Origin: Halomonas getboli
GTDB lineage: Bacteria; Pseudomonadota; Gammaproteobacteria; Pseudomonadales; Halomonadaceae
NCBI RefSeq assembly: GCF_023094245.1
Contig: NZ_JALMEW010000003.1
Location: 62,001-126,000 of the forward strand
DNA: 64,000 nucleotides
Direction of reading: 5' to 3'
The notes under the pieces are model-generated. The model saw only the letters and a program-made list of their open reading frames with translations. It was not told where the DNA came from and did no database searches. Shown here piece by piece: positions 27,335 through 35,978 of this stretch (position 1 is the stretch's first letter; the number at the start of each line of letters is the position of its first letter). The position numbers and the translations under genes were made by a program.

Positions 27335-27967
27335 ATGAAACAGCCCAATTCCCAGCCCACCGCCGCGCTGTTGCTGCGCGAGACCGCGTCCCAGACCGCC
27401 GGCCCGTACGTGCATATCGGCCTGGCCCTGGACGTGGCCGGCCTGCCGGAGCGCGACGAGGAAATCTGGAACCGCATGGCCCGGCCCGAGGCCGAGGGCG
27501 AGCACATCGAGGTGGTCGGCACCGTCATCGACGGCAACGGCGACCTGGTGCGCGACGCCCTGCTCGAGGCCTGGCAGGCCGACGCCCGGGGCGAGTATCG
27601 GCCCGAGTTCGACCTCGAGCAGCCGTTCAACGGCTTCGGCCGCACCGCCACCACCGCCGAGGGCGCCAGCGAGTGGCGCCTCGAGACCGTCAAGCCGGGT
27701 GCCGTCACCCGCGGCGACGGGCGAGTGATGGCGCCGCACATCAACCTGGCGATCTTCGCCCGTGGCGTGAACATCCAGCTGCAGACGCGTCTCTACTTCG
27801 AGGACGAGGCCGAGGCCAACGCCGCCTGCCCGGTGCTCAACGCCGTCGAGTCGCCGGCCCGCCGCCAGACGCTGATCGCCCGGCGCGAGGAAGTCGACGG
27901 TAGAGTGCGATACCGCTTCGACATTCGCCTGCAGGGCGAGGGCGAGACGGTGTTCTTCGATTTCTGA
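27335..27967 (+). CDS. pcaG: Protocatechuate 3,4-dioxygenase alpha subunit
   Basis: A 210-residue structural subunit, homologous to PcaH but lacking the iron ligands. It holds QTAGPYVHIGLAL near residue 20, LLEAWQADARGEY in the middle and PHINLAIFARGVN in place of the His ligands region. It forms the (alpha-beta-Fe) protomer with PcaH. An AGGGGA ribosome site places the start at ATG 27335 rather than the GTG at 27311. A terminator follows. Confidence 0.95.
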   Translation: MKQPNSQPTAALLLRETASQTAGPYVHIGLALDVAGLPERDEEIWNRMARPEAEGEHIEVVGTVIDGNGDLVRDALLEAWQADARGEYRPEFDLEQPFNGFGRTATTAEGASEWRLETVKPGAVTRGDGRVMAPHINLAIFARGVNIQLQTRLYFEDEAEANAACPVLNAVESPARRQTLIARREEVDGRVRYRFDIRLQGEGETVFFDF

Positions 27968-27986
27968 GCGCCTGGTCTCACGATTC

Positions 27987-28021
27987 AGGCCCCGCTCTCC
28001 TGCTGGAGAGTGGGGCCTTTT
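27987..28021 (+). terminator. Terminator after pcaHG
   Basis: A 14-bp stem (AGGCCCCGCTCTCC with GGAGAGTGGGGCCT, one G-T wobble), 4-base loop TGCT, then TTTT. Confidence 0.9.
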
Positions 28022-28056
28022 GCGTTGCGGAGAAAGAACCGCTGATGGAATGGTCG

Positions 28057-28089
28057 ACAACCTCTTCCGGCTTCGCCAGTAGAGGTTGT
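28057..28089 (-). terminator. Stem-loop downstream of the porin gene
   Basis: ACAACCTCT at 28057 and AGAGGTTGT at 28081 form a perfect 9-bp stem with a 15-base loop that can itself pair. It lies 15 bases beyond the porin stop on the minus strand but has no clear T tract, so it may be a weak terminator or a 3' stability structure. Confidence 0.45.
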
Positions 28090-28104
28090 ACAGAAGAGTG
28101 AATA

Positions 28105-29109
28105 TTAGAGTTTTACACTGATGCCGCCGGCAATATTATCTCGAGCCTTGTCGTACTGGCCGGTCTCAAGGAAGAGAGTGGCGTGATCACTGAGGTGGTA
28201 CTTGATATCCGTGACGATGACCTGTTCGTCTAGTGCCTCATTATCCTTGTGGCGCTTTTCAGCGTATCCCAGGCTTGCCGTCCAGCGATCGGTCAGATCA
28301 TAGGCGGCGTTTGTCCCATAGGAGTCGAAATCGCCAGAGGGATGGTCGCGATTGATTTCATAGACGCCCGCCAGATCCAGTCGTCCGAAATCATAGCTCA
28401 GCGATGCTGCCGAGCGGTGATAGTCATCGTCATTAGGAAGCATTTCTGCCTCGACGATTACGTGACCGATACCTGCCTTCAATCCTGCCTGATTGTCATA
28501 GACCAGTCGAGAGGAATAAACATCCTCGGAGTTATCATTGAGATCATCTATGGTCAAGGTCGCGCCGATAAAGCGAAAGCCGCCTCCGAACTTCGGCGAC
28601 GCATAGGCGATGACATCACGCCCCTGCTCCGCCTGGCCGAAGATCGCAATGTCGCCGGTCTGGGCATGGAAGCGGTTGTAGTGGTAGTTGTCGATTTCTG
28701 AGTACAGATCCCTCCACTGTCCGGAAGGGGCGCGGGGGGCGAACAGCAGGGCACCGTAGTCGCTGATCAGCAGCAAGCGCGCCGTGCGAATATAGATGTC
28801 ATCGTCAATACCGCCGTCAGGATTGCCGGGGGTCCATGTTAGGTCATCGTTGTCATTGGCTGCGTTGGCGAAGTCGGCGATGAATTCGTAGCTGAGCTTG
28901 AATGGGGCATCGAAGGTATAAAGACCGTCAAAGCCGGCCTCAAGCTCGAAGGCCCAGGCATCGATATCTCTATCTTCGACGTTGAGAAGGCCGGCTGCCA
29001 GTTCGCCCTTGAAGTTGGGGCCGCTATGGGACTCCTCTGCCTGTGCGGGACCGGCGAGAAGGATGGCAAGTGAGAGGGAAGCGATCCGTAGTGGGTGAGA
29101 TGATTGCAT
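28105..29109 (-). CDS. Outer-membrane porin
   Basis: A 334-residue protein with a signal peptide (about 1-22, ending PAQAEE). The mature chain has alternating beta-strand character, many Asp/Asn/Gly turns, motifs typical of Gram-negative porins (FKGELAAGLLNVEDRD, YGALLFAPRAPSGQW) and a C-terminal strand GGISVKL ending in a hydrophobic residue. The start at 29109 is preferred over a longer frame because the signal peptide begins there. It lies downstream of an MBL hydrolase and the vanillate genes and could admit aromatic acids. The DNA looks less GC-rich than the flanks. Confidence 0.8.
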   Translation of the reverse strand: MQSSHPLRIASLSLAILLAGPAQAEESHSGPNFKGELAAGLLNVEDRDIDAWAFELEAGFDGLYTFDAPFKLSYEFIADFANAANDNDDLTWTPGNPDGGIDDDIYIRTARLLLISDYGALLFAPRAPSGQWRDLYSEIDNYHYNRFHAQTGDIAIFGQAEQGRDVIAYASPKFGGGFRFIGATLTIDDLNDNSEDVYSSRLVYDNQAGLKAGIGHVIVEAEMLPNDDDYHRSAASLSYDFGRLDLAGVYEINRDHPSGDFDSYGTNAAYDLTDRWTASLGYAEKRHKDNEALDEQVIVTDIKYHLSDHATLFLETGQYDKARDNIAGGISVKL

Positions 29110-29270
29110 TGTTATCTCTCTAGCGTTTTTATTGTGGACAGGGGAGGGGCATGCCTGCCCGCCTGGGTAAAACAGGTAGGCGGTCAGGAATTGAGATGCG
29201 GCATCACGCCCTGGGTAGGGATGAGAGGCGGGGCTCACATAATGCATCGAGCCCCGCTTGGATGAGTCTC

Positions 29271-30179
29271 CTAGTCAAAGATGTCCAGATCTTCGGCCAA
29301 TACCACCTCGCCGTTATAGTCACGCTGGACCTCCTCAAGGGCCGACTCGATGGGCGCCCCGTAGTGCAGTACGTGATAGAGCACCAGAAGATCGGGTTGT
29401 GCAGTATTGGCGAGGCCAGCCAGCTCATCGGTCAGGGTGTGGGCGTACTGATGATAGGCTTGCCATTGTTCCGGCAACTCCTTCCAGCCGGAGCGGCTAA
29501 TGACCTCATGGATCAGGATGTCGGCCCCTTCAGCTTGCCTTTCGACTTCCTTGTTGAGCGAGGTGTCGCCGGAAATGACGATGGTCTTGTCGGGAGTGGT
29601 CACCTTGTAGCCATAGGCTCTGTCCCAGTCACCATGGGAGACACCAAAGGCCTCGATCCTGAGCTCACCCTCCTCGAACACCGTGCCGGTGTCAGTAATT
29701 TCGGTGACAGCGGCGCGTGCCGCATCGGGGTTGGTGATCGGGCTCTTGTCCTTCAGTCGAGTCTCGGTGTCAGCGGCCAGCATGGTATAGACACCTTCGC
29801 TCATGGCCTGCGTGCCCTCCGGACCGAAGACCTTGAGTTGGTCCTGGCGGCGCCACCAGTAGGTCCCCAGTAGTTCCGGGTAGTCCAGCACATGGTCGCT
29901 ATGCAGGTGGGTCAGGAAGAGATGGTCGATATTGGTGGGGCTGAGTGCTTCGATGCCGAGCCGCTCTGAGGCCTGAGTGGCGCGTTCCACAACGCCAGCC
30001 CCGACGTCGAAGATATAGGCTTCATCGTTGTAGACGACGGCGACGCCAGCGCCCGCACGCTCCCCATGGGGAACGGGAGTGCCGGTTCCCAACATGACTA
30101 CCTGCGTATCCGCGATGGCTGCGCTGGTAGAAGCTGCTGATAGTCCAAGAAGGATCAGAGGGGTAATGATCTTTTTCAT
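29271..30179 (-). CDS. Secreted metallo-beta-lactamase-fold hydrolase
   Basis: A 302-residue protein with a signal peptide (about 1-23, ending AAIADT), so probably periplasmic. The MBL fold is evident from VVMLGTGTPVPHGERAG, IFDVGAGV, the metal motif THLHSDH near residue 94, ISGDTS and a late histidine in LYHVLHYG. The pattern is closest to the RNase Z/arylsulfatase-like branch; the substrate is unknown. It is not a recognisable beta-lactamase. It lies between the orphan TRAP binding protein and the porin on the same strand, in DNA of lower GC than the surroundings. Confidence 0.8.
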   Translation of the reverse strand: MKKIITPLILLGLSAASTSAAIADTQVVMLGTGTPVPHGERAGAGVAVVYNDEAYIFDVGAGVVERATQASERLGIEALSPTNIDHLFLTHLHSDHVLDYPELLGTYWWRRQDQLKVFGPEGTQAMSEGVYTMLAADTETRLKDKSPITNPDAARAAVTEITDTGTVFEEGELRIEAFGVSHGDWDRAYGYKVTTPDKTIVISGDTSLNKEVERQAEGADILIHEVISRSGWKELPEQWQAYHQYAHTLTDELAGLANTAQPDLLVLYHVLHYGAPIESALEEVQRDYNGEVVLAEDLDIFD

Positions 30180-30338
30180 TGTTAGTTAACCTGGAAATTA
30201 AATTGTATTTAAGATGGTTGAGGAGGCTTCGATAGTTTCAGAAGGGCCCCAAGAGGCCAGTCGTCGATGATTAGAGGTTGGCCAGCCTCGGTTACATCAA
30301 AGATCTGTTTTTTGATGTGTTAATGCCTGATTATTTTT

Positions 30339-31352
30339 TTATGATGCCGGGCACTTTTCTTTAAGCTGCATTGCCTCGTCGTAGATGCCGCGTGCATTAC
30401 CGCCAACTTCCTCCAGATAGCGGTCGATGGACTCCTGCAGCACCGGCCCCCACTCGGGGTCGTCGAGGGCATTGTCGATGACCAGGATCTCGTCGCCGGC
30501 CGCCTCGGCTTCCTGGCGCCCTTGGCGGATCAGTTCGTCGTAGACGGCGGCGGCGCGCTGTGCCCATTCGGCGCCGCTGTGATCATCGATGATGCGTTGC
30601 AGATCCGGGGAGAGTGCCTCATAGCTGCGCTGGCTCATGGTGGCGAACAGCGACAGGTCGTAGAGCGGGATTTCGGTGTGATGATCGGCCAGCTCATTGA
30701 GTCGGAAGGTCTTCATGGCCTCCCAGTTGAAGCTCAGCCCGTCGACCACGCCGCGCTGCATGGCGGTGAACACGTCCGGCGCCGGCATGCCCACCGCCTG
30801 GGCGTCGAGGCGCTCGAACATGTCGCCGACCAGCGGTGTGGGACGGCGGAGGCGCAGGCCGGCCAGGTCGTCGGGCGTTCTGATCGTCCGCTCCTGGGTA
30901 TGCAGATAGCCTGGTCCGGTGGTGAACAGGAACAGTGGATGGGTATCGGCGTATTCGTCGTCCAGCTGGCCTTGGTCATAGAGCGACTGCAGGATGCAGG
31001 CGCCCTGAGCGGCGCTGGACGACACGCCGGGCAGCTCGACCACCTGCGTCAGCGGAAAACGTCCGGCGGTATAGCCCTGTGCCGAGGCACCGATATCGGC
31101 GATGCCGCTGGCGGTGCTCTCGTAGGTCTTGTCGGACTTGGTCAGGGTCTGACCGGGATAGACTTCCACCTCCAGGCGACCGTCGGAGGCCTCCTCGACG
31201 CTGGAGGCCCAGGCCTGGAAGAGTTCCTTGTCGATCAGCGAGCCGCCGGGCCAGACGTGGGCGATACGCAGGGTGGTGGTGTCGGCGAAAGAGGCCTGGC
31301 TGGCCAGGGCGGTGGCCAGGGCGAGGCCGGCTACGATCGGAGTGGGTCGCAT
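30339..31352 (-). CDS. TRAP transporter substrate-binding protein without adjacent membrane subunits
   Basis: A 337-residue periplasmic binding protein with signal peptide (1-23, ending ASFADT). It clearly parallels the binding protein at 34419: both have the shared blocks IAHVWPGG/MAHFWPGA, IADIGASAQGYTAGRFPL, VELPG and MPAPDVFTAMQRGVVDGLSF. It lies 45 bases downstream of vanB, with a ribosome site, so it is probably co-transcribed with vanAB and binds vanillate or a relative. No DctQ or DctM gene is next to it; it may share those at 35448-37257. Confidence 0.88.
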   Translation of the reverse strand: MRPTPIVAGLALATALASQASFADTTTLRIAHVWPGGSLIDKELFQAWASSVEEASDGRLEVEVYPGQTLTKSDKTYESTASGIADIGASAQGYTAGRFPLTQVVELPGVSSSAAQGACILQSLYDQGQLDDEYADTHPLFLFTTGPGYLHTQERTIRTPDDLAGLRLRRPTPLVGDMFERLDAQAVGMPAPDVFTAMQRGVVDGLSFNWEAMKTFRLNELADHHTEIPLYDLSLFATMSQRSYEALSPDLQRIIDDHSGAEWAQRAAAVYDELIRQGRQEAEAAGDEILVIDNALDDPEWGPVLQESIDRYLEEVGGNARGIYDEAMQLKEKCPAS

Positions 31353-31397
31353 GGCATCCTCATTGTGTCGTTGTGGTTATCGGGGAGGGAGAGTGGC

Positions 31398-32378
31398 TCA
31401 GAGGTCCAGTACCAGAACCTTGCTCTTGGCGCGCGAGCAGCAGGGGGTGAACTGATCGTTGGCGGCGTGTTCATGGTCTTCGAGGTAGAGGTCGCGATGG
31501 TCTGGTTCGCCTTCCAGCACGCCTGTCAGGCAGGTGCCGCATACGCCCTGTTCGCAGGAGACCATGATCTCGACGCCGTTCTCGGCCAGCACCTGATGTA
31601 CGGTCTTGTCGGCCGGGACGGTGTAGCTGGCGCCGCTGCTGGCGAGCCTGACCTCGAAGCTGTCGTCGTCATCGGTGGCGGTCACGGCGCCGGCGAAGTA
31701 CTCGCTGTGCAGCCGGTCGGTTGGCCAGCCATGGGTCTTGGCGGTGGACATCACGGCCTCGATGAAGCCGGACGGGCCGCAGACATAGACCCTGGCGTCG
31801 GGATCGGGGGTCCCGAGCAGCGCCTCCAGGTCGAGTTTCTGTGACGCTTCGCCGTCATCGAAGTGGAAGCGCACCCGGTCGGCGAAGCCGGAGGTCGCGA
31901 TGCGCCCGCGGAAGGCGGTGCGCTCCGGCGATCGGGTGCAGTAGTGCAATTCGAAGTGGGTATCGGTATGTGCCAAGCGTTCGGCCATGCACAGCAGCGG
32001 CGTGATGCCGATGCCGCCTGCCAGCAGCAGAATGCGCTGTGCCGGCTCGAGCGGGAAATGGTTCTTGGGCGCGCTGATCTGGATCAGATCGCCTTCCTGA
32101 AGCTTGTCGTGCATGGCCTCGGAGCCGCCGCGCGAGTCCGGATCGCGCAGTACGCCGATCTGGTAGCGGTCGCGCTCCTCGGGGTGATTGCACAGCGAGT
32201 ACTGGCGTATCGGGCCGTCTTGATCTTGTGAAGGGACGCGGACGTCGATATGGGCGCCGGCGCCGAAGGCCGGCAGGGGCCGGCCGTGGGGGTCGGCCAG
32301 CTCGAAGGTGACGATGTCCTGGGCCTCTTCGTGGCGGGCCTTGACCTCGACGATCAGCGACAGGGGAACCGGGCTCAT
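31398..32378 (-). CDS. vanB: Vanillate O-demethylase reductase subunit
   Basis: A 326-residue electron-transfer protein of the phthalate dioxygenase reductase type. In order it has an FMN-binding barrel with RQYSLCNHP near residue 58, an NAD domain with LLLAGGIGITPLLCM near residue 118 and VYVCGPSGF, and a C-terminal plant-type 2Fe-2S domain with SCEQGVCGTCLTG near residue 275. It passes electrons from NADH to VanA. Its start overlaps the vanA stop (ATGA). Confidence 0.92.
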   Translation of the reverse strand: MSPVPLSLIVEVKARHEEAQDIVTFELADPHGRPLPAFGAGAHIDVRVPSQDQDGPIRQYSLCNHPEERDRYQIGVLRDPDSRGGSEAMHDKLQEGDLIQISAPKNHFPLEPAQRILLLAGGIGITPLLCMAERLAHTDTHFELHYCTRSPERTAFRGRIATSGFADRVRFHFDDGEASQKLDLEALLGTPDPDARVYVCGPSGFIEAVMSTAKTHGWPTDRLHSEYFAGAVTATDDDDSFEVRLASSGASYTVPADKTVHQVLAENGVEIMVSCEQGVCGTCLTGVLEGEPDHRDLYLEDHEHAANDQFTPCCSRAKSKVLVLDL

Positions 32379-33442
32379 GAGTCGGCCTCCTCGGTGGATG
32401 CGGCGTTTTCCTCTCGGATGATCCGGTCGATGATGCGTCGCGCCTGGACGCCGCCGCCGTCGATGTTGAGCTTGAGCAGCTGGCGATCGGGGTAGCGCAG
32501 CAGGTTACGCTGCTGGGACTCCAGCATTTCCAGGTCCTCGGAGAAGATTTGCCCCTGGCCTTCGCGGATGCGGTCGGTGAGCGCCTTGTCGTGTGGATTG
32601 AAGTTGCGCGCCATGCCCCAGAAGTACCAGATCGAGGTATCGGTCTCGGGGGTGATGAAGTCGACCACGATGCTGGATGCCTTGACCTCCGCCGGTGCCT
32701 CGTATCCTCCGTGTCCGGCATGAGCCACGCCTACCTCGATCAATACATGGCTCGGCGGCGTGAAGCGGCAGATCTGCCAGCGATCCACCGGCACGTCGTC
32801 GGCCAGGCCGTTGCCGCGCAGCGCGGCCTGCCAGAAGGGCGGGGCGGGGATGCGCTCCATGTGACGCTCGGTGATTGCCTCATCGTCCTCGGTGCGGTTG
32901 ACGGGAGCGGACTCCTCGATCTCCGGCTGCCCGATGCTGGAGGCGTGCACGTAGGTCTCGTGGGTCAGGTCCATGAGATTGTCGATCATCAGCCGATAGT
33001 CGCACTGGATGTGGTAGAGCCCGCCGCCGTAGGCCCAGTCCGGGTCCTCGGCCCAGTGCAGCTCGGGAATCATCGCCGTATCCGCCTTTTCCGGGTCGCC
33101 CGGCCAGATCCACACGAAGCCGTGGCGTTCCTCGACCGGATACGCGCGAATGCTCGGGAAGCCTCTGACTCGCTGACCCGGCATGCTCGAGCATTTGCCG
33201 TCACAGCCCATCTCCAGGCCGTGATAGCCGCAAACCAGCTGGCCGTCGCGCACGAAGCCCAGCGACAGCGGCGCGCCACGGTGGGGGCAGAAGTCCTCGA
33301 CGGCTGCGACCTTGCCTTCTTCTCCACGGAAGAAGACGATCGGCTCGTTGCAGATGGTGCGGCCCAGGGGCTTGTCTTCCAGTTCGTCCGGAGTGCAGGC
33401 GACGTACCAGGTATTCTTGGGATAGGGCGCTTGATGGGGCAT
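32375..33442 (-). CDS. vanA: Vanillate O-demethylase oxygenase subunit
   Basis: A 355-residue Rieske oxygenase that demethylates vanillate to protocatechuate and formaldehyde. The N-terminal PYPKNTWYVACTPDEL is the VanA signature. The Rieske cluster ligands are Cys52, His54 (FCPHRGAP), Cys71 and His74 (CGYHG). The mononuclear iron site lies in NLMDLTHETYVHASSIGQ near residue 155. The product feeds PcaHG. It is first gene of vanAB on the minus strand and divergent from vanR, with two VanR-type operators between. Confidence 0.95.
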   Translation of the reverse strand: MPHQAPYPKNTWYVACTPDELEDKPLGRTICNEPIVFFRGEEGKVAAVEDFCPHRGAPLSLGFVRDGQLVCGYHGLEMGCDGKCSSMPGQRVRGFPSIRAYPVEERHGFVWIWPGDPEKADTAMIPELHWAEDPDWAYGGGLYHIQCDYRLMIDNLMDLTHETYVHASSIGQPEIEESAPVNRTEDDEAITERHMERIPAPPFWQAALRGNGLADDVPVDRWQICRFTPPSHVLIEVGVAHAGHGGYEAPAEVKASSIVVDFITPETDTSIWYFWGMARNFNPHDKALTDRIREGQGQIFSEDLEMLESQQRNLLRYPDRQLLKLNIDGGGVQARRIIDRIIREENAASTEEADS

Positions 33443-33478
33443 GGGATTTCCTCGATGTCTCGGTCAAGGTCGTTGTGT

Positions 33479-33490
33479 TTTGGATCCAAA
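33479..33490. promoter_or_regulatory. VanR-type operator 1
   Basis: Perfect 12-bp palindrome TTTGGATCCAAA, close to the ATTGGATCCAAT operator described for VanR in Caulobacter. It lies 36 bases upstream of vanA, where binding would block its promoter. Confidence 0.75.
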
Positions 33491-33530
33491 GTTAAGATTT
33501 TTTATCCTGGGGAGGTCAACTTATCCTTTA

Positions 33531-33542
33531 GTTGGATCCATT
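33531..33542. promoter_or_regulatory. VanR-type operator 2
   Basis: GTTGGATCCATT, sharing the TTGGATCCA core with operator 1, whose start lies 52 bp away (about five helical turns). It is 43 bases upstream of the vanR start and could mediate autoregulation or cooperative binding. Confidence 0.7.
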
Positions 33543-33585
33543 TTCGCTGAGGAGGCCGACCCGATAATGAAGGTAGGGAAATCAA

Positions 33586-34266
33586 GTGAGTAACAGTGGC
33601 AAGAGCGTGGTGGGTCAGCTGCGTCGATTGATCAGCGAAGGAGAGCTTCTCCCCGGGCAAAGGCTCGGTGAGGTGGCGATCGCCGAGCAGCTGGGCGTCT
33701 CGAGGACGCCGGTACGCCTGGCCTTCCGCACCCTGGAGCAGGAGGGGTTGCTGCAGCGAGCCGGCAAGCGCGGCTTTCAGGTGCGCGAGTTCTCCGATGC
33801 CGACGTGCACTGTGCCGTGGAGGTGCGTGGCGTCCTGGAGGGGCTGGCGGCGCGACGCCTGGCCGAGCAGGGGCTGTCGCCCGAGCTGCATGCTCGGCTG
33901 GCGCATTGGATCCAAAAAGGGCGTGAGCTGCTCGCCAAGGGATTTCTCGTGGAGGACGATGTCGCCGATTGGGGCGAACTGAATCTTGGCTTCCACGGGA
34001 CGATCGTCGACTCGGCGGGGAGCGATGTCGTGGGAGATGCGATCGCTCGCAACAATCACCTGCCGTTCGCGGCGGCGGATTCGATCATCCTCGATAAGGC
34101 ATGCCTGGACAGGGAATATCGCAAGCTGCAGCTGGCGCAGATGCAGCACGAGCTGATTTTGCAGGCGTTGCGCGACGGTGAGGGAGCACGAGCCGAGATG
34201 CTGATGCGTGAGCATGCCTTGATCGGCCTGCGATACGCCGAGGTGCTGGAGGGAGGGGGGCGCTGA
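33586..34266 (+). CDS. vanR: VanR-type GntR/FCD regulator
   Basis: A 226-residue regulator with an N-terminal GntR winged helix (residues 5-70; LGEVAIAEQLGVSRTPVRLAFRTLEQEGLL) and a C-terminal FCD ligand domain (about 80-215) with the metal-binding histidines of that fold. Divergence from vanAB identifies it as the vanillate-responsive repressor. The start is GTG at 33586, supported by AGGTAGGG just upstream; no in-frame ATG is near. An extra operator-like palindrome lies inside the gene at 33905. Confidence 0.88.
   Translation: MSNSGKSVVGQLRRLISEGELLPGQRLGEVAIAEQLGVSRTPVRLAFRTLEQEGLLQRAGKRGFQVREFSDADVHCAVEVRGVLEGLAARRLAEQGLSPELHARLAHWIQKGRELLAKGFLVEDDVADWGELNLGFHGTIVDSAGSDVVGDAIARNNHLPFAAADSIILDKACLDREYRKLQLAQMQHELILQALRDGEGARAEMLMREHALIGLRYAEVLEGGGR
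33905..33916. promoter_or_regulatory. Operator-like palindrome inside vanR
   Basis: ATTGGATCCAAA, the closest match in the window to the published VanR operator, lies within the vanR coding sequence about 320 bases from its start. It could be a roadblock or looping site, or chance constrained by coding. Confidence 0.4.
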
Positions 34267-34339
34267 TAGTCATGGATCAATGGATCCTGACTACGACCAA
34301 AGTCGATTTTCTTCCTGGCATCGGGTGGTTTACCTTCGG

Positions 34340-34373
34340 GCTTAAATAACGAACACATGTTCACCATGCGAAC
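34340..34373 (+). promoter_or_regulatory. Tandem PcaR-type operator F upstream of the second TRAP operon
   Basis: GCTTAAATAACGAAC at 34340 and GTTCACCATGCGAAC at 34359 start 19 bp apart, both with intact right half CGAAC. The binding-protein gene begins 45 bases downstream. Confidence 0.66.
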
Positions 34374-34418
34374 TCGGCGTGGCGAAGCACAACGATACAA
34401 GACGTTCGGAGAAGCCCC

Positions 34419-35444
34419 ATGAAGACCAAGTTCACCGCTTGCCTGCTGGCCGCCACCATCGCTGGCCTGGCCACCGCTTCCGCCCAGGCCGCCACTACCC
34501 TGCGCATGGCCCACTTCTGGCCCGGTGCTTCCGGCATCAATCAGGACCTGTTCGAGGCCTGGGCCAAGGCCGTCGAGGAGGACTCCGACGGTGAACTGCG
34601 CGTCGAGATGTACCCCTCCGGTACCCTGGCCAAGCCTGACGCCATCTACGAGGCGGCGGCCAATGGCATCGCCGATATCGGCGCTACGGCGCAGGGCTAC
34701 ACCGCAGGGCGCTTCCCGCTGTCGCAGGTCGTCGAGCTGCCCGGGATCGCCGACAACGCTACCCAGGGCGCCTGCGTGCTGCAGACCCTCTACGACGAGG
34801 GCCATCTGGATTCGGAGTATGAGGACACGCGTCCGCTGTTCATGTTCACCACCGGGCCGGGCGGCATTCACACCGTCGACACCGATGTTCAGGTGCCGTC
34901 GGATCTGGATGGCCTGCGTATCCGCCGGCCCACCGCGGTGGCCGGCGAGATGCTCGAGAACATGGGCGCCACGCCGGTCGGCATGCCGGCGCCGGACATC
35001 TACACCGCCATGCAGCGCGGTGTGATCGACGGCCTGAGCTTCCCCTGGGAAGGGCTCAAGGGCTTTCGCATCAACGAGCTGGTGAACTACCACACCGAGG
35101 TGCCCTTCTACACCCTGATCTTCGTCGCCACCATGAACCAGCGCACCTATGATCGCCTGAGCCCTGAGCAGCAGGCGGTGATCGACGAGAACTCGGGCAT
35201 GCAGTGGGCCGAGAACGCCGGCGCGGTATTCGATCGCCTCGATCGCGAGGGCAAGCAGGAGGCCATCGAGGCCGGCCATACCCTCCGCGAGATCGACGAT
35301 CCGCTGCATGATCCGGACTGGCAGCAGCCGCTTCAGGACGGCATTGACGGCTACCTCGCCGAGCTCGAGGAGCGCGGCTTGCCGGGGCGTGAGGTCTACG
35401 AGGCCGCGCTGGCTGCCCGTGACGCCTGCGCCTCACAGGAATAA
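34419..35444 (+). CDS. TRAP transporter substrate-binding protein (DctP family)
   Basis: A 341-residue periplasmic protein with signal peptide (1-24, ending ASAQA). It is a paralog of the orphan binding protein at 30339. Shared blocks are IADIGATAQGYTAGRFPLSQVVELPG, FTTGPGGIH and MPAPDIYTAMQRGVIDGLSF. It sits 3 bases before its DctQ gene. Its PcaR-type operator and position between vanR and pobA suggest uptake of an aromatic acid such as 4-hydroxybenzoate or protocatechuate; this is inference. Confidence 0.9.
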   Translation: MKTKFTACLLAATIAGLATASAQAATTLRMAHFWPGASGINQDLFEAWAKAVEEDSDGELRVEMYPSGTLAKPDAIYEAAANGIADIGATAQGYTAGRFPLSQVVELPGIADNATQGACVLQTLYDEGHLDSEYEDTRPLFMFTTGPGGIHTVDTDVQVPSDLDGLRIRRPTAVAGEMLENMGATPVGMPAPDIYTAMQRGVIDGLSFPWEGLKGFRINELVNYHTEVPFYTLIFVATMNQRTYDRLSPEQQAVIDENSGMQWAENAGAVFDRLDREGKQEAIEAGHTLREIDDPLHDPDWQQPLQDGIDGYLAELEERGLPGREVYEAALAARDACASQE

Positions 35445-35447
35445 GCC

Positions 35448-35978
35448 ATGATGACGACCTATCTGGAACGGGCCAGCCACGCGCTGGCCCTCGTCTGTCG
35501 GGTGGTGGCCGGCGTCGCCCTGGTCGCCCTGCTGGCGGTGACCATCGCCGACGTCAGCACCCGCTATCTGTATCGGCTCACCGAGGGCGCCATCGCGCTG
35601 CGGGTGACCGGCAGCGTCGAGCTGGTCAGCTACCTGATGCTGTGCTCGCTGCTGGCCGCCATGGCGGCCAACGTCGAGAAGAGCCAGGTGGTGGTCGAGG
35701 CCTTCTCCCACGGCCTCGCCCCGGCGATCAAGAACCGCCTGCACGGCGTCTACCTGCTGGGCTTCGCGGCACTGGGCCTGGTGCTCTTCCTCGGCCTGGT
35801 CGACTCGGCGCAGAGCGCCGCGGGCCACGGCGAGGTGACCCAGGACCTGCGCCTGCCGATGAGCCCCATCTACTACGCGGCCGCGGTCCTGAGCCTGCTG
35901 CTCGGGGTGCGCAGCCTGATCGAGGCGCTGCTCGGCGCGCTGTTCGGTCGCGAGGCGGAGGTGTCCCATGGCGAGTGA
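35448..35978 (+). CDS. TRAP transporter small membrane subunit (DctQ family)
   Basis: A 176-residue membrane protein with four hydrophobic helices. DctQ features include VTIADVSTRYLYRLTEGAIALR near residue 27 and a cytoplasmic loop NVEKSQVVVEAFSHGL. It is encoded between the binding protein and DctM and overlaps the latter by 11 bases, so expression is coupled. Confidence 0.85.
   Translation: MMTTYLERASHALALVCRVVAGVALVALLAVTIADVSTRYLYRLTEGAIALRVTGSVELVSYLMLCSLLAAMAANVEKSQVVVEAFSHGLAPAIKNRLHGVYLLGFAALGLVLFLGLVDSAQSAAGHGEVTQDLRLPMSPIYYAAAVLSLLLGVRSLIEALLGALFGREAEVSHGE

Noticed and set aside
29271-30179. Beta-lactamase resistance gene
   Set aside because: The fold is MBL, but the motif pattern and genomic setting suit a general hydrolase and no class B signature beyond HxHxDH is seen.
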